Shown here: piece by piece, positions 40,768-49,969 of the stretch | How the letters are laid out: each line of letters opens with the position of its first letter | How positions within the stretch are numbered: the stretch's first letter is position 1 | Notes under the pieces: model-generated | Seen by the model: the letters and a program-made list of their open reading frames with translations, nothing else | Databases searched by the model: none | What the model was told of the DNA's origin: nothing | DNA from: a virus | DNA: 51,523 nt | Strand: one strand, 5' to 3' | IMG/VR virus record: IMGVR_UViG_3300045135_002159 | Coordinates: 1-51,523 of that record | Translations under genes and position numbers: made by a program

Positions 40768-41393
40768 TAAGAAGCTCCTTTGGCCTCTCCGTAGAATTTA
40801 AGTAGTTCGAAAAGTGTTTTAGATTTACGGATCGAAAGCTTTAAAGCTTTATCTTTTGACTTACCAATTAGTGGATCTTCCAATATACCCACTTTAAAGT
40901 TAAACACGAAATCATTGTCTTCGTTTCTTTTAGTCAAGTAATTGAAAATGTCTTTCGGAGACATATCTTCAATTCCTAAAGTTCGATTGCTTAAAAATTC
41001 ACTCTGATATTTTGAAGCCAGATCACTTTTCATCGTGTCTTTATAATTATCTACTTCTTCATAGGCCTTTTTAGTTCTATCGTCTTGATATCTGTCAATC
41101 TCTTCATAGGCCTTTTTAATCTTTTCGGCTTCTAATTCCCAGAGTTCGTTTACTTTTTGGATAACAGCATCATTAAAAACTTTAGCGGCTAAATTAACTT
41201 CTTCCTGGGAGTTCTTTTCTATTTCTTCTAAAGTAATTTCTTTTAGAAGATCATTGAAGTCGTCAGAAGTAAAATCGACTTCCATTTGATATGGAACTAG
41301 TTTTCCGGTTTCTTCATACAAAATCTCGATGATCATGTTGTTTGGATAATCAAGAAACTTTGCCGTAACTACCTTATCACTAAAAATAGCCAT
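40767..41393 (-). CDS. Coiled-coil protein next to fibre genes
   Basis: 208 residues. N-terminal beta-rich part (MAIFSDKVVTAKFLDYPNNM) then a charged helical part with a 15-residue repeat (KKAYEEIDRYQDDRT / KKAYEEVDNYKDT, about residues 93-120). C-terminal KALKLSIRKSKTLFELLKFY. A structural or fibre-associated protein is likely; similar proteins lie beside fibre genes in marine T4-like phages. No enzyme motif. Confidence 0.65.
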   Translation of the reverse strand: MAIFSDKVVTAKFLDYPNNMIIEILYEETGKLVPYQMEVDFTSDDFNDLLKEITLEEIEKNSQEEVNLAAKVFNDAVIQKVNELWELEAEKIKKAYEEIDRYQDDRTKKAYEEVDNYKDTMKSDLASKYQSEFLSNRTLGIEDMSPKDIFNYLTKRNEDNDFVFNFKVGILEDPLIGKSKDKALKLSIRKSKTLFELLKFYGEAKGAS

Positions 41394-41420
41394 TATATTT
41401 CATCCTCTAGAATAATAAAA

Positions 41421-42353
41421 TTAAGTTTGAGTGATCCTCAGATAATATGTTGAGATCGTAGTAGGAGACGCATTATAGTCTGGGGTTTCCTGTGCACGAT
41501 AATCGTTGGTATTTACCTGGTAAGTTAGATACTTAGAACCAGTCAGACGAGTATCAAGCATGGCTGTACCACGGTTATTACCTGTGCCGTTAATACTATA
41601 ACGAATACGAGTTCCAGTTACAGCACTAGCAGCATGACGAATATTTGTTTGCAAAGCTGTTTGGAATGTCGCTTTTGCTATTTGACGAAGATTAGTTCCG
41701 CTTTTAAGATAACATATCGGTAATTCAAAAGCTGCCTCAGCTGCACCATTAACTCTATAAAGATAATAATTCGTAATTGTCGTAGGCTGGTCTCGTGTTT
41801 CCAGCAATCCTGCAGCGGTATAAGCAGCAGCATCTGCTCGGGTATCGGTATAAACTGGGGTTGCTGATACTCGTGTAGCTCCACTAACCGAAGTTGCAGA
41901 TGATATAAAGTATGTTCCAGCTTGTGCGGTAGTAGTCGAGCTAGTAGTCATTGTATCAATAGCTGGCTTAATGAAAGTATCTAGAAAGTCAGTTTGAGTC
42001 ATTTCTCTTAGGTCACTACCATCAAAATATAGCGGATAAGAATATGTAGCATCAGACCAATACGATGTAGATGCTGCAGTTTCATCAATCTTATCATAAG
42101 AAACGGATACGTTTGAAACGTTCTGTAATTCTGCTGTGGTAGCAAATCTGTCCACTCTTGTTTGTCCGGTACCAGCTTGTTGTCTAGTATCAGTCATACC
42201 AGTAAGACTTCCACCTGAAGCGACCACCGATAGAGTAACCGCCGGATTTGCAGCATATTGACGAATCGCTTCGGTCCGAAGATCAGCAATCTCACCCGAA
42301 GACATTTCTTTTAAATCACTACCAGCTAATTTTAAAGGTGTTCTAACTGCCAT
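41421..42353 (-). CDS. Virion protein with three internal repeats
   Basis: 310 residues. A short unit recurs three times: PLKLAGSDLKEMSSGEIADL, PLYFDGSDLREMTQTDFLDTF and PICYLKSGTNLRQIAKATFQ (about residues 5, 106 and 216). Beta/Thr-rich between. Probably a fibre or baseplate accessory with repeated domains. Adjacent to the 227-residue fibre gene with a 1-nt overlap. Confidence 0.7.
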   Translation of the reverse strand: MAVRTPLKLAGSDLKEMSSGEIADLRTEAIRQYAANPAVTLSVVASGGSLTGMTDTRQQAGTGQTRVDRFATTAELQNVSNVSVSYDKIDETAASTSYWSDATYSYPLYFDGSDLREMTQTDFLDTFIKPAIDTMTTSSTTTAQAGTYFISSATSVSGATRVSATPVYTDTRADAAAYTAAGLLETRDQPTTITNYYLYRVNGAAEAAFELPICYLKSGTNLRQIAKATFQTALQTNIRHAASAVTGTRIRYSINGTGNNRGTAMLDTRLTGSKYLTYQVNTNDYRAQETPDYNASPTTISTYYLRITQT

Positions 42354-43036
42354 TATAAACTCCCAGCAGCATAAAGCGTTCTTAAAGCTGTTCCTGCGCT
42401 ATCATATATTATAAATGTTTCTACTGATTTTAGTGCTACACTGCCGCTAGTGATAGCAATACCATTACCCGCACTAAAGTGTGCTCTTACTTCAGATGCA
42501 CTTGGACCTGTGTATGTAATAACACCTGAGGTTGAATTGTATGAAAGCGATCCATCACCACCAGCATCTGTTACAGAGATTTTACTACGAATCGTAGCAT
42601 CTGAAATACTAAATTGACCTGATGCATATGTTGTATTAGTACCGGCACTGAAATGTGCTCTAACTTCCGTTGCACTTGGGCCTGTATACGTAATAACACC
42701 GCTTGTAGAATTATATGTTAATGAACCGTCGCCGCCAGCATCTGTTACTGAGATATGAGCTCTTGCTTCAGTTGCTGAAGGACCGGTGTAAGTGATTACG
42801 CCAGTTGACGAATTATATGTTAATGAACCGTCGCCGCCAGCATCTGTTACAGAAATTTTACTTCTAAAATCGGTATCGCTATCAATTAGATTATAGATTG
42901 CAGTAAGGATATTGACAACATCACTCTCACCGGCAATATCTAAATCAGTTACCGAACCTACCCCAGCAGAAAGTTCATTAAATTTAGATACTAATTGAAC
43001 GAAGGTATCTGTTACATTAATTGTTACTTGCGCCAT
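42353..43036 (-). CDS. Fibre protein with three 34-residue repeats
   Basis: 227 residues. ISVTDAGGDGSLTYNS...GVITYTGPSATE(V/A)RAH occurs at 61-94, 95-128 and 153-186. This repeat is frequent in marine phage fibres. C-terminus FIIYDSAGTALRTLYAAGSL carries the motif shared with two other fibre proteins. Receptor contact or fibre shaft. Confidence 0.8.
   Translation of the reverse strand: MAQVTINVTDTFVQLVSKFNELSAGVGSVTDLDIAGESDVVNILTAIYNLIDSDTDFRSKISVTDAGGDGSLTYNSSTGVITYTGPSATEARAHISVTDAGGDGSLTYNSTSGVITYTGPSATEVRAHFSAGTNTTYASGQFSISDATIRSKISVTDAGGDGSLSYNSTSGVITYTGPSASEVRAHFSAGNGIAITSGSVALKSVETFIIYDSAGTALRTLYAAGSL
42479..42856 (-). repeat. Three repeats of 102 bp in the fibre gene
   Basis: Units of 34 codons (42755-42856, 42653-42754, 42479-42580), the first two adjacent and the third after a 24-residue spacer. 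Copies differ mostly at silent positions. Confidence 0.75.
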
Positions 43037-43037
43037 T

Positions 43038-43247
43038 TTAGCTCTTCTCTATTAGCTGCGTGAGGAGGCTCTTAATTTCACTCATATCATTTTCTAATTT
43101 ATCCAGCCTCGCCTTTTCTTTTAGCTTAGCTGCTCTTAAGATTTGCCTCTTTTCCTTTTCATCACTATTTATACTAATTATGGCGCCAGATACTTTATCA
43201 CGTACTAGATCTTTATGTCCTTCAACCGGAATATATCTATCACTCAT
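43038..43247 (-). CDS. Small coiled-coil virion protein
   Basis: 69 residues: beta N-terminal MSDRYIPVEGHKDLVRDKVSGAIISI, then helical KEKARLDKLENDMSEIKSLLTQLIEKS. Such short proteins precede fibre genes in marine T4-like clusters. An internal TATAAATA (43166-43173) could drive the genes downstream; its position inside a coding region makes it doubtful. Confidence 0.75.
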   Translation of the reverse strand: MSDRYIPVEGHKDLVRDKVSGAIISINSDEKEKRQILRAAKLKEKARLDKLENDMSEIKSLLTQLIEKS

Positions 43248-43257
43248 TTCTTATCCA

Positions 43258-44850
43258 TTAAAATGCTTGATCTGCACCAAGTGCAATTGTTCTTAAGTCT
43301 GTAATTCTTGGGATCTTTGCTGAGTTAGTAGAAGTCATTACGACTTTAATTTGATATTGGTTAAACTCTGGAAGTGTATTTGCAAATGTTCCACCGATAG
43401 TGTATCTATATTCGCTATATTCTTCTGGATCAACGTTAGCTGCAGGCTCTACCCCAACAGTTGCTTTCGTAAATGGCTTTTTAAGAATATCGGAATCAGT
43501 TCCTTCGAGGGTTGTTCTATAATATAGATCGATGTCTGCTTCTTCTGGTCGATTGGCGCCTAAAATAACCACAATACCTGAAGCTGACTGAGCAAGTGTA
43601 ACCGGCTTAGTGATATGTTTAGCTAGTGCTGAACCGCCTTCAGCTGCAGTCTCTGGGACAAAGTTTAATGGAACGTTAAACCCAGTAGTTGCAGCAGAAT
43701 CAGGATTATCAATCCAGTTTTGCATCATTAACAAGTGCGCTCTTTGTGTATCAATATATGGTGCAACTCTCGTGCTACCATCAGGTCTACGCATTACAGC
43801 ACGGATGATACCTGATTCATCATAACCCGAAAGATGTAATGATTCATTAGAATCGGTTGCAATAACGTGAGGGGCATCAAGTGGTCTGTCGACATTATTT
43901 CTTAATTTGATATTTGTAGTTCTGGCATATGGTGTCTGAGTACCGGCATATGCTTTACTTGTGGTAAAATCGCCTTCATAATTAACTAAGGTTGCACCTG
44001 GTTTATAATCTTGTACCTGTAGCTGAACAGTATCGAATTTAATCTGTTTAGTAACCGAAATATCAGATCCACCGAAGAACAAATCACTGTCAAATGCACT
44101 ATCGGCATAGAAAGTATATCCATGACCATCAATTCTACGAATTGTTCTAGATCCTAAAATACTTTTAGCAAGAACGCCGTTATACACCTGATCGGAATCA
44201 AGACCACTGATATTGACTTTATCATTTACAATAAAGCCATGCTTTGCGTGGGAAACGAATACTTCAGCACTATCAGCATATGCAAAGAGAGGATTTGCTG
44301 ATAAATTTTCTCTTGGAGGTTGTGCAGTTCTAAAGACCGCAGTTGTACTAGAAGCAGTATTAAATAATGCTCTATAAATTGTATATTTTAAATCTTCATT
44401 AGAAGAAGGCGAATAGATCAATCCTTCCTGAGCTTGGTAAAGAGCACCTTTTTCTGGATTTTTCGTAACACGAGATTCAGTAGTTCCGAGATTAAAGTCA
44501 CCCGCTTTTGCTGACCATAAGAAATATTCGTTTCTTGCAGGGGATTTAATACAGAATGCATACGGACGATTACCTTCTAAATAGATTGGTTCGTCAAATT
44601 CGAAAACTGTTTCTACGCTTGCATCAGCCGAAGCTTTTCCACTCATTTGTGATGCGGTTTTAGTAACCACCGAATCAGGAATAATTTCAATTGAGTTTGG
44701 CGCGCCTTGTTCAGCGTTTCTTAATTCTAAAGTCACAGGTGCCGTTGCAGACACCTGGGAGAAGTATAAACCTATTTTTGTTATGTAAATACCATCTGCT
44801 TCTTCTACGTAAAAAGTTTGTGCTAATGGATCAATACGACCTAATGACAT
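43258..44850 (-). CDS. Baseplate/fibre protein, apparent C-terminal half of a large family
   Basis: 530 residues. Begins MSLGRIDPLAQTFYVEEADGI, then YITKIGLYFSQ and VTLELRNAEQG. In related marine-phage large structural proteins a DP(L/I)AQ(T/S)F segment of this kind follows in the same chain after an ILSTR segment; here ILSTR lies in the upstream 1700-residue protein. So this ORF appears to be the detached C-terminal half. It starts one nt after the stop of that gene. Beta-rich, with no repeats noticed. The family attribution is from memory. Confidence 0.75.
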   Translation of the reverse strand: MSLGRIDPLAQTFYVEEADGIYITKIGLYFSQVSATAPVTLELRNAEQGAPNSIEIIPDSVVTKTASQMSGKASADASVETVFEFDEPIYLEGNRPYAFCIKSPARNEYFLWSAKAGDFNLGTTESRVTKNPEKGALYQAQEGLIYSPSSNEDLKYTIYRALFNTASSTTAVFRTAQPPRENLSANPLFAYADSAEVFVSHAKHGFIVNDKVNISGLDSDQVYNGVLAKSILGSRTIRRIDGHGYTFYADSAFDSDLFFGGSDISVTKQIKFDTVQLQVQDYKPGATLVNYEGDFTTSKAYAGTQTPYARTTNIKLRNNVDRPLDAPHVIATDSNESLHLSGYDESGIIRAVMRRPDGSTRVAPYIDTQRAHLLMMQNWIDNPDSAATTGFNVPLNFVPETAAEGGSALAKHITKPVTLAQSASGIVVILGANRPEEADIDLYYRTTLEGTDSDILKKPFTKATVGVEPAANVDPEEYSEYRYTIGGTFANTLPEFNQYQIKVVMTSTNSAKIPRITDLRTIALGADQAF

Positions 44851-44851
44851 T

Positions 44852-47800
44852 TTATACTTCCTTAACTTTAGAGGTTATTGATTTACCGATTGCTCTTGAA
44901 ATTGGGTGACCGATGATCATAAGAGCCTTACCAATCATATTTGACTTATATTCTTCAGGCTTCATGATATGTGCCATCTCTTGCGCCCATGCTTTTGCCA
45001 GCGGAGCTACAATGCTAAGAGCGATCTTAGATCCGATAGTGTTACCTTTTATATATTCAGCAACTGGTGTTGCCCATAGACGATAGCCATCACCAAGCTC
45101 TGGATCTTTTAGGTTAACCATTTGACCAAACTGGGAATCCAGATTGTAGATATCTTCTGGAAGCATACCCATTTCATATAGTGCAGTACAGATAACTTTA
45201 CCACCACCTTTGTTATGCACAAGCATACCATTAGCGATATAGGTACGAGCTTTACCCTCGAGGATGAAGTTATAAACCTGCTGGTTTGCCGCATCATGTT
45301 CTTCGATCGATTCAATAACAAAATGGCTTCCATCTGCTTTTACGATCTTATCACCAACTTTCAAGTTATCGATCATCAGTTTAGCCATTGAGCTGTTTTC
45401 TTCAATGGTCTTTTTGATATCAATAGCTTTCCAGCCTTCAGTTGTCATGAATGGGTGTTCAGCAGTAACGAATGCTTTACCACCATTGAAGCCATAGAGT
45501 TTACGAAGTCCTAACATAGGACGATCGAAGGCGAACACTTTACTTAGTTTACCATCTTGACCCATAAGTTCATCGCCGATCTGTACTTCTTCGATAACCT
45601 TAATTGAGCCATCTGCCATAGTAATTTCAGTGCCTGCTACGAAGCAAGATCCGTCACCACCTGTGTTACCGCAGCCGCCTGTCGATCCATTGCCATTGGC
45701 ACACTTATTGTGTACGAGAATGTTTTCGGCGTAGTAGGTGTTGTTGCCGTTAAGTAATAAGTTATAAAGCTGCGTATCTTCAGGTAATTCTACAACTTCG
45801 AATTTTTCAAGTTTTTCTGTACCGCTCGGCGTGATAAGCGTATGACCAATTGAAAGGTCTTGAATATCTTTCAATTCTTCCTTTACAATATCATCATAGG
45901 TATGCCATTCCCATTTCTTCAGTAGTTCAACGTTAATTGCTGCCCAGCCGCCTTCAATTTTAACCGGGTGTTCTTCTGACATAAATGGTTTTCTACCGTT
46001 GAAACCGTATACTTTTCTAAAGCCAAGTTTAGGTGTTTCAATACCGATAACCGTGTTACCGTGATACTCGCCACAGTCTTTACATTTACTACCCATAACA
46101 ATGTCACCAATCTCAATTTCAGATATTGGTTTTAATTTACCATCTGACATAGTGACCATTGTCTCTGCAGTAAAGCAGCTATATTCATATGAAGGCTGAG
46201 GTGGTAGGTCGGGGTGATCTCTTCCATTTACTGGGGTAGGGAGAATCTGCACAGGCTGAGTAATCACCGGGGCTGGGGTCGGCGGAGTAATATCAATTAG
46301 TGTTCTATTCATTACTTCTGGCGCAAGAGGTGTGGTTTCAGTAGCTGTCTGAACTACTCTCGTCGAAAGAATCTCATCCTGAAGTTCTCTTAAGATACCA
46401 GTGCTTTCAAAGGTTGCAGTGGCATATGATAGACCTGCAGTAACATCCATCACTGAAACGTCATTCAGCTTGAATTCAATTTTTCCGCTAGAGATTTTAA
46501 ACTGATCGTTATTAGGGATTAAGAAATAACCCGATACAGTTCCATCGCCATCAGTAACAATAGTAGTTTTTCCGCCAAGTTTTGCCGGGAATTCATAAGT
46601 TGTAGCAAATTCAGTACCAGCATCGAGATAAGGGGAATTTCTATCTAAAGTTCCGAAGAAATTAAACCCGCTTGGGCCACCCACCGTATTCACATAATCA
46701 TCAATTCTAATGTCATTTAAGAATGGGAAGTACTGGGTATTCGGTCTCAATCCAGTTGCTTTAAACGATACGAATTTGGATCTAGCATAAGGTATAGAAC
46801 TTTGATCTCTTACGAAAGTTCCTAAATTTTCTCTCCTAGTACCAACAGCAACAATTTTTTGAGTTTTTCTACTTCTTTTCTTATATGTTGTAACTGTTTT
46901 AGTATTTCCGGAAGTTGAAGATTTTTTATATGTATCACCATATACTTCTGATTCGGAAATAACATCACCGATTTTCGGGCCGAATGGCGAAGCTTCGTCT
47001 TCTGATAAAATACCGGACCAATTAGTGTTATGGCTGTTTGGATCTTTTTCCAAATCAGCATTAATGTATTCTTTGGTATTTGGAATAATCTTCTTAGGTA
47101 ATGTTTTAGTATCAATCCAGTTATCAGAAGATGGTGATAGTTTAATATCGCCACCGATTCTTTGAACCTCAAACGGATTAACTGTAACAGATCTTGAAGC
47201 AGTGGATTGTTGTTTATAAACAGTATTCTTGAACTTTTGGTATATGTTATCGCCTTTTCTGATAGTATCAGTAGAAAGGTCTGAATCGTATACTAATTCA
47301 ATGGTTTGTCTATTAACCAGCGGTCTAACTTCACCACGGATCATATCAACAGATGCTCTATAATCTGGTAAGCTCATATCAGAGAATGAGTGATCATTAA
47401 ATGGATCAGCAGTAATACCAGATTTGAATCTAGATAAACCATCACTGTCTAGGATGTCAACAGATTTCGCATCCACTTCTAATAATGTAAGTGAAGTTAA
47501 TTCCTCAAGATCGGTAAGTCTTTTATCAAGAACACCGATATCTCTCATTGTATAACGACGGTTGTCGATATACTGAATGCTATAATCGTCTTCATTTACC
47601 ATATATGGATACCAAGTCCATTTGGCAATTTCCATTACTTGACCGGTAGTTTCACCTGGTACTGAAGGATACACTGGTTCGGTAGAGGGATCTCCTAGGA
47701 AGTTACCCCACCAACCTTCTCTTGAAATAACTGTTCTACCTCTTAGACCAAGATAGAATTCTTCATCATAATTAATTGGCTCGTTGTTTCTCGGAAGAGG

Positions 47801-49954
47801 AATACGAACAGAACCAGTAGAAGTGAAGTTAGTCCCAGCATCACTTTTTCTTGATCTAAAATCAAGAACATCTCTTAAGTTGAATGATTCGCCGTTGGCT
47901 TGTCTATAGTCTGGAATATCTTTATAATCGACTTGACCTGAATAAGATTGAGCGCAGAAGAAGTCCCCTGAGGCGCCGTGTACAAAATAATCAAAGTCGA
48001 CGTAAACATCACCAGCTGGAGCAGTCTGACCATCTTTTAAGATAAGTTTACCTGGGCCATAGAAGTTATCTCTTTGACCATCATCGAGAGTATATTTGTG
48101 AGTAATTACGTTGCCGGTTGAAGAACCTGCACGGATCTCATTAATTCTATAGATATCAGCTTTACCAAGCTTTACATCATTATTGCTTTCAGGTGTAATA
48201 GTGGATGTAACGTTAGTTAAGGTTTTTAATTTTACACCAGTTGAACTTGACGTAGATTTAGTCTGATATGTTAAGAATGTATAGCTAGCTGGAGACGGAT
48301 CCAAGCCTGTGATATCAGCTGTTGCCCCATTATTAGTAATACCCCAGCCTGATGCAATCGAGCCATCTGATTCTTTTACTACGATCCAAAGAGCAGTATC
48401 TGAGAAAACGTGACCAGCCGCTGCAGCAATTGTTACATTGCCGGAACCATCAGTTCCCTGTCCAGTAGTTTTCTTTTGAACAGTTAATTCGATATTAGAG
48501 AAAGTTTTTGGTCTTAGATATGGCAGTGTAAAGAATAGGTTATTTTCTTCTTTATTTTCAATCTCTGCAACACCTGAAGAACCGATTACTATATCTGCGT
48601 TCCATTGTCCGCTTGAATATGTCGTGCCAGTACCAATGCTTCTAACAGAACCAAAGTTCTGCCCGACATTCATATTAATATCAAACAGATAGATTCTATA
48701 ATTTGAGCTACCAGTTAATGGTTCGATATGACGAACACGGGCAGTACCAATAGTAGAACCACCATATGTTGCTGCAGATCTTAAATTAGCAGTTGCAAAA
48801 GTATCAATAGCTGGCGCACCCGCTAAACTGGATACGTCAATATAATTACCATAGACTGCAAATGAATTTTGATCCGTTTTAGTTTCGGTGGTTCTCGGCT
48901 TATCTTCGATGATTCTTGTAGCATTTCTAATGTGAATTCTTTCACCATGGATATAGGCTTTACCATCACTAATTTCTACGACGATTTTATCATCATTACC
49001 AGCAAGAGTCCCAAAATTCAGGGTAAAGTTGCGGGTTGCATAGTTTCCAGCTTGTTCGTAATTATAGGTATTAAATACCTGTTTGATAGTTCCTAGACTT
49101 TTTTGAACTTCATTGGCATCTTTAGATATTTTACCTTCAACGACTTCACCTAATTTAATATAATACTGATTTGCTAATACATCAGTACCTTTAGTAAAGG
49201 AAAGAGAGATTTTATAACGGTCAGCGCCAGGCGATGCTCTATTTAAGTTAACACCAGAGTTATCATAAAGATTCTCATTGTCAGTTGCAGTGATAATAGA
49301 TTCCGATACAATAAACCCGATAGAATCTGTTGGGTAGGTGTCGTATTTGTCTAATACCACATCCTGAGAAGCCGAGAAAACAAAGTGTCCGTTGATAAAG
49401 AATTTACCAGAATTAACAAATGCAATACAACCATATCCAATAGCTGGATTTGCAGTAGTATTTGTAGTTTGAATTGTCAGTGTTGTTCCTGAAGTTTCGC
49501 CAATTAAATTTCTTCCTGGAGTAGCTCTAATAGAAGTTGATCCACCGGATATGTTATTGTTGTCGATATATGTGACGTAAATGGTTGCAGGATCACCGGA
49601 TGCTGCTGGTAAAACTTTATAAACTCTTAAGCGAATCCCGCTTACGGATTCTTCAAAAACTTCGCCTTCTAAACTTTCATAGTCTGTAGGAAGAGCATTT
49701 ACTGTAGTATCTAGTTTGATAAAGTCAGCTTTGTTATCTACACGGATTTCACCACCAAGAGCAGCAGCGCCTTCCCTAAAAGTTTTTTGGCTACTAGTTC
49801 TTTGATCCTGATTAAGAATAGTTTGAAGCTGGTTTAATTCGCGCTGCTGAAGAGCACGTCCACTGTTAAACAAGATCTGATAATAGTTGTCACTGTCTCT
49901 ATAATCGTCTCTATAGACATTTTTAAAAGTATTCTGAATTACGGTATCAGCCAT
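44852..49954 (-). CDS. Large baseplate/fibre protein with two tandem Hint domains
   Basis: 1700 residues. Residues 1 to about 1240 resemble large DUF4815-type structural proteins of marine phages (start DTVIQNTFKNVYRDDYRDSD; later GLRPNTQYFPF). After a Pro-rich linker come two Hint (Hedgehog/intein) domains: Cys1260 to Asn1416 (CFTAET..., His1329 in EEHP, end VHN) and Cys1437 to Asn1581 (CFVAGT..., His1500 in AEHP, end VHN), separated by a 20-residue Gly-rich linker with two Cys. The first also has CKDC (1291-1294). Residues 1582-1700 form a helical C-terminal module (ICTALYEMGMLPEDIY...). The residue after HN is Lys in both, as in bacterial intein-like domains rather than standard inteins, which need Cys, Ser or Thr there. 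Confidence 0.9.
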   Translation of the reverse strand: MADTVIQNTFKNVYRDDYRDSDNYYQILFNSGRALQQRELNQLQTILNQDQRTSSQKTFREGAAALGGEIRVDNKADFIKLDTTVNALPTDYESLEGEVFEESVSGIRLRVYKVLPAASGDPATIYVTYIDNNNISGGSTSIRATPGRNLIGETSGTTLTIQTTNTTANPAIGYGCIAFVNSGKFFINGHFVFSASQDVVLDKYDTYPTDSIGFIVSESIITATDNENLYDNSGVNLNRASPGADRYKISLSFTKGTDVLANQYYIKLGEVVEGKISKDANEVQKSLGTIKQVFNTYNYEQAGNYATRNFTLNFGTLAGNDDKIVVEISDGKAYIHGERIHIRNATRIIEDKPRTTETKTDQNSFAVYGNYIDVSSLAGAPAIDTFATANLRSAATYGGSTIGTARVRHIEPLTGSSNYRIYLFDINMNVGQNFGSVRSIGTGTTYSSGQWNADIVIGSSGVAEIENKEENNLFFTLPYLRPKTFSNIELTVQKKTTGQGTDGSGNVTIAAAAGHVFSDTALWIVVKESDGSIASGWGITNNGATADITGLDPSPASYTFLTYQTKSTSSSTGVKLKTLTNVTSTITPESNNDVKLGKADIYRINEIRAGSSTGNVITHKYTLDDGQRDNFYGPGKLILKDGQTAPAGDVYVDFDYFVHGASGDFFCAQSYSGQVDYKDIPDYRQANGESFNLRDVLDFRSRKSDAGTNFTSTGSVRIPLPRNNEPINYDEEFYLGLRGRTVISREGWWGNFLGDPSTEPVYPSVPGETTGQVMEIAKWTWYPYMVNEDDYSIQYIDNRRYTMRDIGVLDKRLTDLEELTSLTLLEVDAKSVDILDSDGLSRFKSGITADPFNDHSFSDMSLPDYRASVDMIRGEVRPLVNRQTIELVYDSDLSTDTIRKGDNIYQKFKNTVYKQQSTASRSVTVNPFEVQRIGGDIKLSPSSDNWIDTKTLPKKIIPNTKEYINADLEKDPNSHNTNWSGILSEDEASPFGPKIGDVISESEVYGDTYKKSSTSGNTKTVTTYKKRSRKTQKIVAVGTRRENLGTFVRDQSSIPYARSKFVSFKATGLRPNTQYFPFLNDIRIDDYVNTVGGPSGFNFFGTLDRNSPYLDAGTEFATTYEFPAKLGGKTTIVTDGDGTVSGYFLIPNNDQFKISSGKIEFKLNDVSVMDVTAGLSYATATFESTGILRELQDEILSTRVVQTATETTPLAPEVMNRTLIDITPPTPAPVITQPVQILPTPVNGRDHPDLPPQPSYEYSCFTAETMVTMSDGKLKPISEIEIGDIVMGSKCKDCGEYHGNTVIGIETPKLGFRKVYGFNGRKPFMSEEHPVKIEGGWAAINVELLKKWEWHTYDDIVKEELKDIQDLSIGHTLITPSGTEKLEKFEVVELPEDTQLYNLLLNGNNTYYAENILVHNKCANGNGSTGGCGNTGGDGSCFVAGTEITMADGSIKVIEEVQIGDELMGQDGKLSKVFAFDRPMLGLRKLYGFNGGKAFVTAEHPFMTTEGWKAIDIKKTIEENSSMAKLMIDNLKVGDKIVKADGSHFVIESIEEHDAANQQVYNFILEGKARTYIANGMLVHNKGGGKVICTALYEMGMLPEDIYNLDSQFGQMVNLKDPELGDGYRLWATPVAEYIKGNTIGSKIALSIVAPLAKAWAQEMAHIMKPEEYKSNMIGKALMIIGHPISRAIGKSITSKVKEV

Positions 49955-49969
49955 ATTTTTCTTTCCTAA

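Noticed and set aside
43166-43173. TATAAATA inside the 69-residue gene as a late promoter
   Set aside because: Lies within coding sequence, 130 nt from the next start; could be real but unsupported.
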